Translations under genes and position numbers: made by a program
The notes under the pieces: model-generated
What the model saw: only the letters and a program-made list of their open reading frames with translations
Databases searched by the model: none
Told to the model about the DNA's origin: nothing
Assembly (NCBI GenBank): GCA_037013685.1
Contig: CM072896.1
Location: 13,279,444 to 13,343,443, forward strand
Direction: 5' to 3'
Length of the DNA: 64,000 nt
Source of the DNA: Acridotheres tristis
Lineage: Eukaryota > Chordata > Aves > Passeriformes > Sturnidae
In this document: piece by piece, positions 44,101-56,100 of the stretch
Layout: the number at the start of each line of letters is the position of its first letter
How positions within the stretch are numbered: the stretch's first letter is position 1

Positions 44101-47100
44101 AAAGTTAGAAAACTCACTGCTGAGCAGAACACTCAGCCTTTTCCCACATTTCCAGCTGGATCCCTCTGAGCAGCTTGTGCCTAAGAGAGCACGCGATTCC
44201 TCCACCCCCACATGGCAGCCAGGACAAAGCACTTGGTAGAAGGGCAAAAGAGCATGATACATCATAAATATTAGTGCCTGGCCCCTTGCCAGTCCCAGGC
44301 AGAGAAATCATCTCAGCCATTAATCTGTGCGTGCAAGCTGCATCTGGCAAAGTGATGCTTAATGTCACCCATGCTCACTTGCATCTCAATGTTGCAGTTC
44401 ATGCTTGCTTTAACAAAAAATTTTTTAAATTTCAAAAAATTAAAACAAAAAAAGTACTTGGTGCTTTTTGGCTATAATTTCTTAGTGAGTATTTCGTGAG
44501 GGAAGCACAGGGCACAGCATGGACTGGTGTGCTGGGGTGACCCAAACATGGGAAGCCTCTAAGGAAGGGCAGGATGGAGAACCCAGGGTGTTTGTGTAAA
44601 TAAATTGTCTCCATGCTGGGCTTCTTGTGGCGCTGGCATCCCTGCCTGGCACTGCAGCTGTGCTCAGCTCAGCTCCCTGCTCAGCTGAGGCTTCTAGGGA
44701 CAGCTGGCTGGGCAGCACACTCTGGGTTGCACAGGGACCCCAGAGCCTTTCACCCATTGAGGTGCTGGGGCAGGCAGGGTTGGGATTGGAACTTCCTCCA
44801 AGTTCAGCTTTCATTCTCTACTGTGATTAATTGCAGTTGGTGTTCATCTGGGATTTTAGAGAACAATCGGATGACGTGTCTCACAGTTGATTTAATTGAA
44901 ACCTGATGAGGCATCATACAGCTGCTGTGCACCAGGGTGAGTGGTGCTAGGATGCCCCTGGGAATCCCATCCCATCTTCCCAGCCTCAGCACTACCTTGT
45001 AGGGCTCAGGCTCCCCACTTCTCTGGAGCTGAGCTTGTGCTGTAAGTCCAAGGTCTTCTTGTCCTGGAGTTTTGTGACCAGTCTGGCTATTCTCAAGTAA
45101 TGTTTTGGATTTGGGGGGTTGCCCTACTGGAGTTTGGACCACTGGGGAGGTTTGGTGCATTTGAGATACATGTCTTGCTCCTCATTGCAGGAATCCACTA
45201 CTCAAGTTGCACTGGCCATTTCTGAGGCAGTTCAGAAGGCTGGGGAAAATTGCTTTCAGGTCAAGACCTGCTTTAGCCTGTGGTGAATTACTGTGCCTGG
45301 GGTTTAAATCTTTGCAAACAGAGGATTATGGTGATGGTAAATACTAGGTAGGCCTGAGGATTGCTGTACTGACGGCTGAAGGGAGCATGGCCTTTTCCTT
45401 TAGCAGATAGAGCGTGATGGATGTTAAAAAATAAATTGAGATACAGCCCAAGTTGTAGCTTAGACACTATTTCTCCTTGATTTATATTTCTGCTTGGGTG
45501 CTTCGCAGTGTAAGCAGTATATTTCTTGCTTAACCTCACAGGGCCTTTTTGTTCTTAAATGAGGACAATGTGGTAGGTATGATCAATTGCCAAGAGTCCC
45601 AGATTACTGCAAGATCTGCAAAAAATTCAGAGCTGCTGTACAGCCCAGCATTTGCTTGAAACACAAACACCAAACAATGAACACTTGTGAAAATGCAAAG
45701 CTGCACTCCTGTGCTGGGGAATAACTGCTGGTGCCTGGCTGCTCTTGGTGCCTCTGGGTCTCTAGTCCCATGGTGGCTTGGGCGCTGAAAACAGAGCAAT
45801 TGCCTCAGCAGCCAGGAGTAGCCAGCAGCCTGTCCCCAGCATGACAGGATGAGGGGATGAGGAGTCATGGTGGCACTGCCCCAGCAACACCAGCCTGATG
45901 GCAAGCCCTGCCTGTAGGCACAGCAGATGCAGGCAGCAGAAGGTGAGGGCAGGCAGGGCTTGTCCTCCTGCCTGCAGGTACTGGACAAGAGGAGGGATGA
46001 GGCTTGGTTTGCTAATTGCTCTGCAAGTGGTGGTGACAGGCAGGTCTGGCCTGCAGGGAGCTGTAAGGGCACCTGTGCATGATGAGTGGGACCAAAACAG
46101 GTTGACACAGCCTTACAATCCAATTAGTGCTGAGTGCTAAGCAACCTGGCCAATTTGCTCCCGGCTTTTATAACACATATAAATAGAGGGGGCATTACAT
46201 AATGCCCTGGGGATGGCTCCACTTTCAGTCCCTGAGAAGGGCTGAGCTGGCGTGGCCAGAAGATGACCATGGCTTTGCTCGTGGCTGGGAGATCCCATCT
46301 GATGGCTTGATCTCTTGTAGTGTCTGCACTTGCTGCATTGCACTTGGCCTGCTGCAATCCATGCAGCATCCCCAGATCCACCTAGGACAAGCAGTCTTGT
46401 CAAGGCACATCTCCTGCACACTCTCCCAAGCAGCATCTCCATCTTTCAGTCCTGTGTGCTGTAGAGGAGACTGGGACAAATTTGCTCAGAGACTTGACCC
46501 TGTTAATGACCTCAGACCCACCCCTGAGAATGATGTCCCCCAGCCTTTCCTTGCTCTTGATGTCTCACTGAAAGTTGAAGATATTTCCATGTCTTTACAC
46601 CCCCCCTTCTATCTGAGAGGGTACCACCAGCAATAATAAGGTCTTCCAGGCTGGTGCAGATCACCAGCAGTTCTGTGCAGGCAGAGGGCTGTAATCTCTT
46701 CCTCAGGGAAGCCCATGGCAAGCTGCTGGGAGCTAATGGGTTTGTGCAGGCGATACTGGAGGTGTTATGTGGCGAACTGATGTTGTCCATGATGGGAATT
46801 GCTTTGGTATGTTGGGCCAGGGATGGATTCTCTCTGGGCTGGAGGTGGGAAACACTCATGGACTTGGTAGCTGAAAGTAAACATGGGATTTTGTGGGGCT
46901 GGCACTACAGAAGCACTTCCAGAAAGGGAGAGAGGCTGGGTTGAAGCTACCTCTTGCTTTTATCTGTTATATGGAAAATCAGTCTTCTGGAAGGAAGGAG
47001 GGAGTGGATAGAAGCAGGGAGTCACCAGAAATTATTCCTGAAGTAAACACACAGTGGTAAGTGCCTCATGATGGTTGAAGTTTGTTTGCTTCATGCAGAG

Positions 47101-50100
47101 GTTGCAGCTGGATTGTGTTTACTCTGAGTTGGTCGAGTCTTGCCCATAGAGCAGACTGTACCAAATCCTCATTGGCTTCAGTTCCTCCAGTAGCTGCAGG
47201 TAATCACAGGTTCCAGTTTTATCTTATATTGTTGAGTTTTCCTCTTTGTGCTTTCAGAAATAACACAGATCATCCAGGTGGACTTGGACCTGAAGTACAA
47301 GACCAACATCCGAGACCTTTTTGATGAGTTTGACAACTTCCCGGAGGGAGCAGTCATTGGGATTGCCAGGGAAATGCAACCAGTGTACAGGTACAGTCCC
47401 CTCCCTGTGGGGAGCAGGGAGTGGGCAGCTGGTGGCTGGAAGTTTCTGTTCAATTCAGGTTGCTCTTTGGAAGAAAACTTAGTGAGCAGTGGTCTCCCTG
47501 CTTTAATCCCTGCAGGGGGAGTTAATTTCAAACTAGTAAATCGGTATGAGTAAAGTGTACAGTATTGCTGTGGTTTGTTTGCGTGTTCTCACACACCACC
47601 ACAGGACTTCTAGAGCCAAATTCTTGATCATCAGTGCCAAAATCCATGCCTGGACTCTAGTACATCTAGAGGCATGTTTGCCCAGCCATGCCTGTTGGGG
47701 TGCTGTAATTGTTTGTGTGTTGGCACTCGGAAGTTTTGGCTGGGAGTATTGCAGAGAGTAGGGACTGAGTTTGGGCAGCAATGAGGTTCTGCGTCCCTGG
47801 AGTGTCAGTGTGCTTTCTGCTTCCCCCAGGGAAGGCTGAATGGGCAACTCTTGCTGACCTGGGCTTGCAAGCGTGAGGGTGGCCTCATGGTCCCTTGCTC
47901 TTCAGACACTTGGTCCACCAGCCACTGCCAGCTGTGCTGGAAATCAGTCACAAAGTGGTGGCCCAGTCCTTCCCACTCATGGACCACTGGTGGGATTCAG
48001 GGACATGGATATTTCCAGGTGCTTAGAGAAATTGGTTTAGTTTATTCTGCATTGTTCCAAGGATGGACCTCAGGTTTTCTTTTAATCCAGGGTAAATCAG
48101 ATAATTATCCCAGGATGCCTTAATGGATCTCAGCAGAGCTGAGTTTGAGCATCTGAAATGGCTTGGCTAGATTTGCTAATCCTAATGGAACAGTTATTGG
48201 AGAAAGACAGATAAAAAAGTGTAAGAGGTCAGTATGTCTTCTCCTTCCCTACTGGAAGCCTCCTTCCCTACTGAGCCTCCTAAGACATGACTAGCAGCAT
48301 TCTTGGGCAAAGGCTGAGCTGCAAAGATCTGGACCAGTCTTTCTTGCTGCTTGTGCATCCAGATGGGAAGAGACTAGAGACAAAGAGAAGTTCGTCAAAA
48401 GGGGATTGATGGTCATTAATCATCACCAATTGGTTCCTGGAAGCCTAAACCATATGAGAGAATGTGATTGCTCAAACTAGAAGTCACCACTATTCCTGAG
48501 ATGGAAAAAAAATCTCTGCCAGGGGCATAAGTGTTGTCTTTCTCCTGATTTATACTCTTGGCAGGACGAGCTGGGACTAGAGGGACACAGATGCTGAGGT
48601 TTTGTCTCCATAGGGTGGCACCATGCTCAGAGAGTAGAGGGCTCCTGTATCTGCTTTGGGTATCCTGACAGGATTTTGGTGCCCAGAATGGTAAATCCAG
48701 CCCCAGTTAATCATATCCAATTGTTAGAGCTTAAAGGGGGGTGGAGGGGAGAGCAGCAGCCAAGAGCAGCCACGGGGCTGTGGGACTGTGGCCTCGGTCG
48801 GATCCCCGTCGTTAGCACTGCAGCCTGGAACGGGGTAAATCAAGCCTTCCTTCGCCTGCAATTAGTGCAGGGTGGAATCTCTTTGTTTTTGTCTCTGCAG
48901 GGTTTTGCATTATTTCAGTGCATAACTAGGGAGTGGGGATGGTGATCTGCTGCCTGGATGTGTTTTGTGGGACCGGGTGTGCCTGGAGGGGACTCAATTA
49001 AGGTTTGGGGTGCTCCGCTGGAGAGCCTTTCAGCATGGCAGGGGACAAGGCACAGGATCATGGGGCTGAGCCCTGAATACCTGACCCAAGCCATAGCCCT
49101 GTTCTCTCCCTCCTGCCACCCGCAGTGGGGACAAACATGCCAAGCAATAACAGCCCTCACAGGCTGCATTTTTGGGCTGAACTTTCTGTTGTTGTAGTTT
49201 TGACATTCTGGGTCACTTTGGGCTATGTTGTGCTTTTCTTCTTGTGTTGTTTTGATCTTCATATGAAAACAAGTTCCTGATCCTTCTTGTCGCCAAATCA
49301 CCCGTTGTGGGCCGAGCTGTGCAAACTCCAGCCTGCCCTCCTGCCAAGCCCTGCACCCTGTGAGGCTCACACCTCACTGCTAAAAGGATTTCCAGACACA
49401 AACATGAGCTGACAAAGCATAGGTGTCTTTATAAAAAAAAAACCCTTTACTATTTTTATACTTTTAGAAAGCTAAAATACATGTTGTAGGTGTGAAATAA
49501 GAGGTGTCAGCTCAAACCGTATTGCTTGCCTTGGGTGTAGGCTTGAAGCATCAGTTGGCAAAACAGTTGTGGGGAGGGAGGAGAATTACAGGGCAACTGT
49601 GGGGTCTCTGTGTTGCTACTCATGTTTTCCTCACCATCTCACACAGCTCCCTGCTGCACTAGCTTTGCCCTAAAGCATCAGAGGACCTGGGACGAGTTAG
49701 CAGAACTGTCCTGAGCTTGCTCATGGAGCTGTGGACTCGATTCCCTGGGGCAGGGTAAGCCAGTGGCCAGAAAAGGTTTGGGTGCCATCTTTCCTGCTGT
49801 GTAACAGTGTGAAAGATGGATGGAGATCAAGCCACCATCTGTTTCCATCAGCTGCCCATTGGCTGCCTGGCTGTGGGCTGCACTTTCTAGGCACAGGTTG
49901 GGGCTGCAGAAGGCTCAGGCTGCTGCAGTGATGCAGCAAGCACAGACATTCAGAGGAAACGGAGGAGTAAGAGAACAGCAAATCGGAAACATCCCGGAGC
50001 CTGTCTGCATATCCTGAAGGTAGGGGAAACCTCCAGACAGCAAAACAGGATGGCACGGGAGTGTTTCCACTCGCTTGACTCATGCTGAAACAATGCCCGG

Positions 50101-53100
50101 CCACTGTTTGTCTTGGACAAACACATTTCTCTGAGCAACAGGATCTCCTGGCCCTCCTGCTAGGTCAGTGCTGGGATTTAACTGTTGCACAGTCTGGGGT
50201 TGGCCTGTCCTTCAAGGCCACTCAGGGTGAGTTGGAGTGCCCTTTGAAGAGCAGTAGCTGCTGCTGAAGCTGGACATGGATCACCCTGCAGTGTCTGGCA
50301 GGGATGGATGCAGAGAGGGAGGTGACAGGAGCCCATGTCATGTACAGTGATCTGAGATCCGAGGCCAATGGCATCAGGTTTCCATCTCTCCAGCCATGGC
50401 AGAAAAAAGAGGCACCTGTCCATGGGTCAGGCATGTTGTCCTTCCTGTGGCTTCTGGATCCAATGTGGGACATGGGCTATGGTCAACACCTCTGTGGCTG
50501 GGGTTGCAGGAAGAGCTTCATCACACAAGAAGCTGCCCCCATGGTGGGGTTGTTGAGGGCACTGGTACTGTGCTGCAGCCTCCTTGATGCTTGTGGGCTT
50601 TCCATGGCAGCACTGGATTCCTCCTGCCAGGCTGTTGTTTGAATATTGGCCTGCAGAAGAGCCTCTTCCCAGGCTGACTTAGCCTGCTCATGTGCCTGCA
50701 GAAGGTTAACACTGTGGCCAAGATCAGGAGCTCTGGCTTCAGTGGGAGTGATTTTGATGTAAAGATTAGACTTTGCATCTGAAGTTTGCATCATCCAAAA
50801 GGCTTTCCATGCAATGAGGTGCTTCTTCAGAGTCATAACCTTAATCAAAAGTCCTGTTGTCCCCTGCAGCATTTCAGCTGCTCAGTTGTGCTGCCTGTCC
50901 TGCTCACCAGGCTACATAGAGTGAGTGATAATGGTCTGTATAAATATTTATGTTGCACTGAGCCTTCTGTGCCAGATCTTGGTCAAATTGAGAAGTCCAG
51001 GCTCTCTGGTGCTCTTGAGCCCTGCTAAGAAACATGTATAGAAGCACTGCAGATGCAGCCTGCATGGGAGTGACCAGATGGGCAGGCAGGAAACTGTCCT
51101 TGGGGTATGTGTGGGTACACGCTCGACAAACAGCTCAGCTGTGCTCCCAGCAGTGTGGGTGTGCCATGGCTGGTGATGGAAGCATGGCCTGCTGCCCCTC
51201 AGCTTGCTGGCCAGGTGTGAGTAGTGGGGGCTGCACCTGGGGCATAGTGGGGTCTCCATCAGGGCACAACGATAGAATCCTCACACCAGTGCAACCCAGA
51301 CCTGCCTGTGCCTCTTTGCCAGCCTGGCTTGGCTCGGTTCTTGTTCCCAGACACAGGAGCTCAGTGCTGCCAGGCGCCAAAGGGATAGGAGTCCTCATTT
51401 CAAAGCAGCCCTGTGGTTGAGAGGAACAGAGTGGGGAAATACTGTGGCACTCCCCAAAGTGTCTTGAAAGTTCTCAGATTACTAAAGGCAGAGCTTAAAC
51501 CCTATTCTTACTGCGTTTCCTGGTTATAGATCCCTCTGGTCACACTGGTGGCATGTGAGAGGAAGCAGAGCAGTGGTATTGATTGCACAGCTGCTCTCAG
51601 CAGCCTTGGCCTGACCCCAGGCCCATGTGCCACGCTGTGCTCCCTGCTCCCATCCCCACAACCATCCCAGCCTCTTCTCTGCCTATGCACTCCTGCTGCT
51701 GGCACTGGCACTGCTAGTGGGCTCTGAGTGCCCACCAATGTTCCAGCACCACCTGGGGCCCTCAGTACTGCCCCCATCATGCTCCCCTTGGAGATCTCCT
51801 TGAGAAGGAATGGTCTGCTGGCAGCAGGGAGGACCTAACCCACAGGTCCTCAGGTGGATGCTTTTACCCCCTCCAGGTAGGAGAAGGATACCTGCTGTGA
51901 AGATGGGCCTCAGGAGAAGTCCCAGAGCTTCACAGGTCCAGGAATGCACACAGCTGGGGCTGGAAGGGTGGCTGCTGCCTCCACTTCTGCTGTTGGCTGA
52001 GATCTTTACTGCTGTCCCCTGTGTCAAGAAGCTAATAAAAGCTTGAGGCATCTTGGGAATCCAGAGTGTTGGAAATGATAAAATTTTTTCCAGTAGGAAA
52101 GGATATCTACATCAAAGGGGCAGCTACAGACTACAAAGGGCTGACACTTGTGTCCCTGTGTGACTGCAAGGCCATTCGCCTTTGCCTCTGCCTAAAACCT
52201 AGGGAGAACTCAAACAGGTCATTATTTTGTAGAAAGGAAAAGCTTTGTTTCTGCTTGTGCTCATGTGGGAGCTGCTGTAAGTGTGCTCTGTGCTCAGTGA
52301 CATGCATTTTGTTTGTTTAAGAGCTGCTAAAATAACTCAGAGAAGCCCATTAACGGGTGGAATCAGGATTGTGCAGCTCTGAACGTGGAGCCGTGGCACT
52401 TGCAGTGCTGGGTGTTTGCTGGGAGCTCAGCAGCTCAGCTAAGTCACTTTGTCAGATGTTTGGAAGAGGAAAGGAGTTATCCTGGACTGTGAGCAGGCTA
52501 ATGCTAAATCCATAGCCAGGCCAGGCTGTCAGAGAGTCTGGGCTGAGACGGTACATTCTGTACCTTCTCTTGGGATCTAAAAAAAACCCCAAAGTACGCC
52601 TGACAGCTGCAAGCAAGGAGCAGCTGGATTCCCTGGCTGAGGCAGCAGTGGTTGTAAGATATAACACTGCAGGTGGGCTGCTGCTTGCAATGGAGCTTTT
52701 CAGTCCTCCTATCTGAGTTTTCATGGTTTGGTGGACTTCTAATGCTGGCAGGTGACCCTGATTTGGAGATTTTACTCTTTTCCAAGGTCTTTTGCCCTGA
52801 GGTGGCAGGGAGCTGGCTTCCACAAAGGGCTCTGATCCCCAGGCCCCTCAGGAGTAAAGGCAGGAGAATATGTGCCTGCTGTTTGTGCCATTGTGATGTC
52901 ACTGCTGCCGGCCCAGAGTCCTGCAAGCCCCCAGACCCTGTGCACTTTGGATTTTAAACCATTTCAAGACTTTGACTTGATTTTTGTAGCAAGTGCTATA
53001 AATTTGTAGCAAGTGCTACAGTTCTAGGAATTGTTTGGCAGTGGCTGCCAAGAAGCAGCCAGAATTACAGAACAAACAGGACCTGCAAGGAGCTGGAAGC

Positions 53101-56100
53101 AGAATTAATTTCAGGAATTCAGCTTTACCTCTGATTTTAAAAATTACCCAAGAAGGTCAAGAGTTGTGTCATTTACAACTATGAATATCATTAATATATA
53201 GGACCTGTCCAATTTATTCCCACTATGATGCAAACTTGAAATGTCATTTAAAAGCAATGAATAAATTGGATGACATCTAACAACCACAACTGTGCATTGA
53301 TTATCACACATAGTATTAATAATATTAAGCAGCAGGTGAGCTTCTGTGATGGGAGAGCATCTCCCCTGTTCTCAAGAGTCCCATTGGCAGTAAAGGGTGA
53401 CCCAGAGCAGGCAGCCTGTGCTTTCAAGGCAGGCAGGAAACACTGCCAGAGTAGAGTTTATTCACAGTTATTAGTAGAAATCTGCCATTTTAGCGGTAAT
53501 TAGGTGCACAGTGTTCTAGAGTGTCCCTGTGGATGGGCTACCCCCCTTCCTGTACTGGTGCTGATAGTGGATGATCTGACACAGGTCGTTGCTCTGCACA
53601 GTGCCACAGGTGCTTGAAATATAGAGGGAAAGAAACTGATGTGACCCAGACAGGGATTTATGGTCCCACCTCTATTTGAAGGATGACTTTAGCATTGGTG
53701 TGGGCTGTACAAATGTTAGGTGGTGAGGAGGGTCACTCTTGAAAATCTGTCCCAAAGAAAGGTTTTGCTCACAAGCTGTGTTCACGAGTTGTCATTTGTC
53801 ATCTATTTAAGAGTTCCCATTTTTGGACTAAGTCCACACAGAAATGTCATCAGTGAGAATCGATTTGCGGCTCTAAATACAGGCCTTTTAAAAGTTTGGC
53901 ATGTAGGCTGGGCTGTGGTAGAGACCAGCACTGTACAGACATAATTTGTGCATTACGTGAGAAGTTTATTAAGGAATTACTGATGTCCTCATTGAAGAGG
54001 TCAGTCTGTTGCTTCAGCAGTATTTTCCATGCCTGAGATGAACCTTTATCCTGAACCCATCAGAGAAGGGTAAGGTGGTCCTGATATGCATACCAACATA
54101 TCCTGCCCTTTGTCTTGGGATGGAAATTGGTGTTGTTTTGCCTCAGGGTGACATTTTCCCCTGCAGGGCAAGGGGTCCTGCTGTGTTGGTGATGCCACTG
54201 CATATCACTGGGTACATGGTGCTCCTGAGAAGTGTGAAGCTGGGATTTCCTGGATTGCACAAGCTCTTCAGCCTCAGCTAAGGCACTGTGTAGTGGGCTG
54301 GTACTGAACCTGCTGCCCTGGCTCCTTAAGGGGTTTAGCAATTGCACATGGAAAATAAGCAATTAGCAACAAGGGCTGCTTTGTTACAGAGCCACTGAGC
54401 TCACCAGGCCAAGGTCCGGCTGCCCGGGCAGGGGGAGGGAGCTGGGTTGGATGCTGCTCCGGGTGCAGCCCCGGGTGGTTTGCCTCCCTTTGTGTGGCAG
54501 AAACTTGGAAGGGCCCACCTTCATTGCAGCAATGCCTTTTGGAGGTGGGAGGAGAGGGGGGAAGAGGAGCTGGCCTTTTCCTGAGGGTTAATCTCACTTG
54601 AACACAGTGATGGTAAGGGGCTGACAGGTGCCTGCCACAGTGAGGATTAGCCAAGAAGAGAAGTGTGCAGGGAAGTTTCTTGGTGTGCTCTTACTTTGTA
54701 CTAAGGATGAAGGGGGAAAGCCACCCTCACCCCCTGAATGGACCATACTCTCATTCCCATCAATCTCCCCTTCCCATTGCCCACACCCTCTCCTCCAGGC
54801 AGGACAGAAGCTGCTATCAGATAGAGCTTTGCTCTCTCCCATTTCAAGCACATCCCCTGTCCCCATCAGGATACTGCATACTTCATACTGGGGCTCCCAT
54901 ACCATCTGCCTCTAGGCCAGGTCTCTGGGACCCTGCAGCCACCAGGCACCACCAGGTGGGCAGCTCAGTCAGGGATTGCTTGGTGGGACCACAGCCAGGT
55001 GCCGTGTCCTTCTGCCTCCCTAGGTAGTCCTGGCAGCACATGGAGCAGGGAGCAAGGTGCCCTGTGCCTCAGTGCTCCCTGCACAAGAGCAGTAGTGTTT
55101 GCCAGCTGGGCACGTGCCTGCAGCTGGGGATAACGCTGGCAGCCATCCGTGTTCTGGCTCAGGAACTGAACATCGTATTTGGAGGTAGGAGAGCATGCAC
55201 TTGTTGTTTTAGTTGGTGTTTGGGCTGGCAGGACTGCTGTTGGAGTGGCTCAGAGAGGGATGGCTGGCAGCCCGTGCTTCCCTTCTGCTCCAGGAGCCTC
55301 ATGCCTGGCTGAATGGGGCTCAAGGTGTCCCAGCCCCTGATCCCTGTGAGAGAGGCTTGCTGACAAAACACATCCTCACTACTGGCCTGCTGCTGCTGCC
55401 CATCCTGCTCTCCCTGACAGCTGCCCAAACTGGCAGCCCTTGGAAAGAGGTATGAGCAAATCAGTGAGCTCCAGCAAGAAGCTCATTCTTTCTGGGATGC
55501 TTATGACATCCAGACTCTTGTAGATTCCCTATTTTTGTGTCTTTATCCCATGACTGTTTCCCCTTTGATGAGGGAGAGGCCATGCAGTGTTTCTCCCTGG
55601 GTACCATGCTGCATAGGCTCACGCAGTGCACACTGGCTGCCCCCTGCAGCCTTCCAGGAGCATCCTCTAATCACAGCCACCCTGGGTCTGACCTGGCATC
55701 TCATTTCACTTCATGTCTTTTTGAGCTGGTTCCTTGATTCCCCAGATGCCTGTGGGGGGAGGCATTCCTGGAGATGTGGATGCATGGGGAAGGTCCACAT
55801 CCTCAGCAGCAAGCCCAGTGGCAGCTGCACAGCTGATGTGGCAGGGTTACAGCTACTTGAACATCAGATGGGTATAGGCACACAAACCCAGTCTGCTGCT
55901 TGTAGGGCAAGTGCTTTGAGCTTGCTGCTGGTCTCCCAGCCGGCAATAACCCCTGCAACTTGCCTTTCCTGCCAGCTTGGGCACACAGCTGCTTTACCAG
56001 AAGTTTCCAGCTCAATCCCATGAAGTTGTCCCATAACCCAGAACTGAAGTAAACGGGTGGAAGTTCACAGATTTGGACAAAGTGTTTCCCCCACTTGTTT

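Larger units (their letters stand above)
34671..47257 (+). other. XXYLT1: XXYLT1 intron 2, 12.6 kb
   Basis: Intermediate GC content with many chance open frames, none recognisable. It contains the pair of direct repeats (42522-42799 and 44534-44791), a CR1 end (43614-43678), an A/T-rich patch at 44415-44455 and a small promoter-like cluster at 46150-46205. Confidence 0.85.

Noticed and set aside
42467..44814. Shared peptide (FIYTN.LGSPSCPSLEA) in - strand frames of both repeat copies
   Set aside because: It follows from the duplicated DNA itself; the frames diverge on either side, so it is not evidence of a gene family.
45536..46123. Open frame of 195 codons on the - strand of XXYLT1 intron 2
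   Set aside because: Composition is that of translated GC-rich intron (many Cys, Pro, Ser), with no domain and no splice or promoter support.
55535..56023. Open frame of 162 codons in XXYLT1 intron 3
   Set aside because: No recognisable motif and no support beyond lack of stops in GC-rich DNA.
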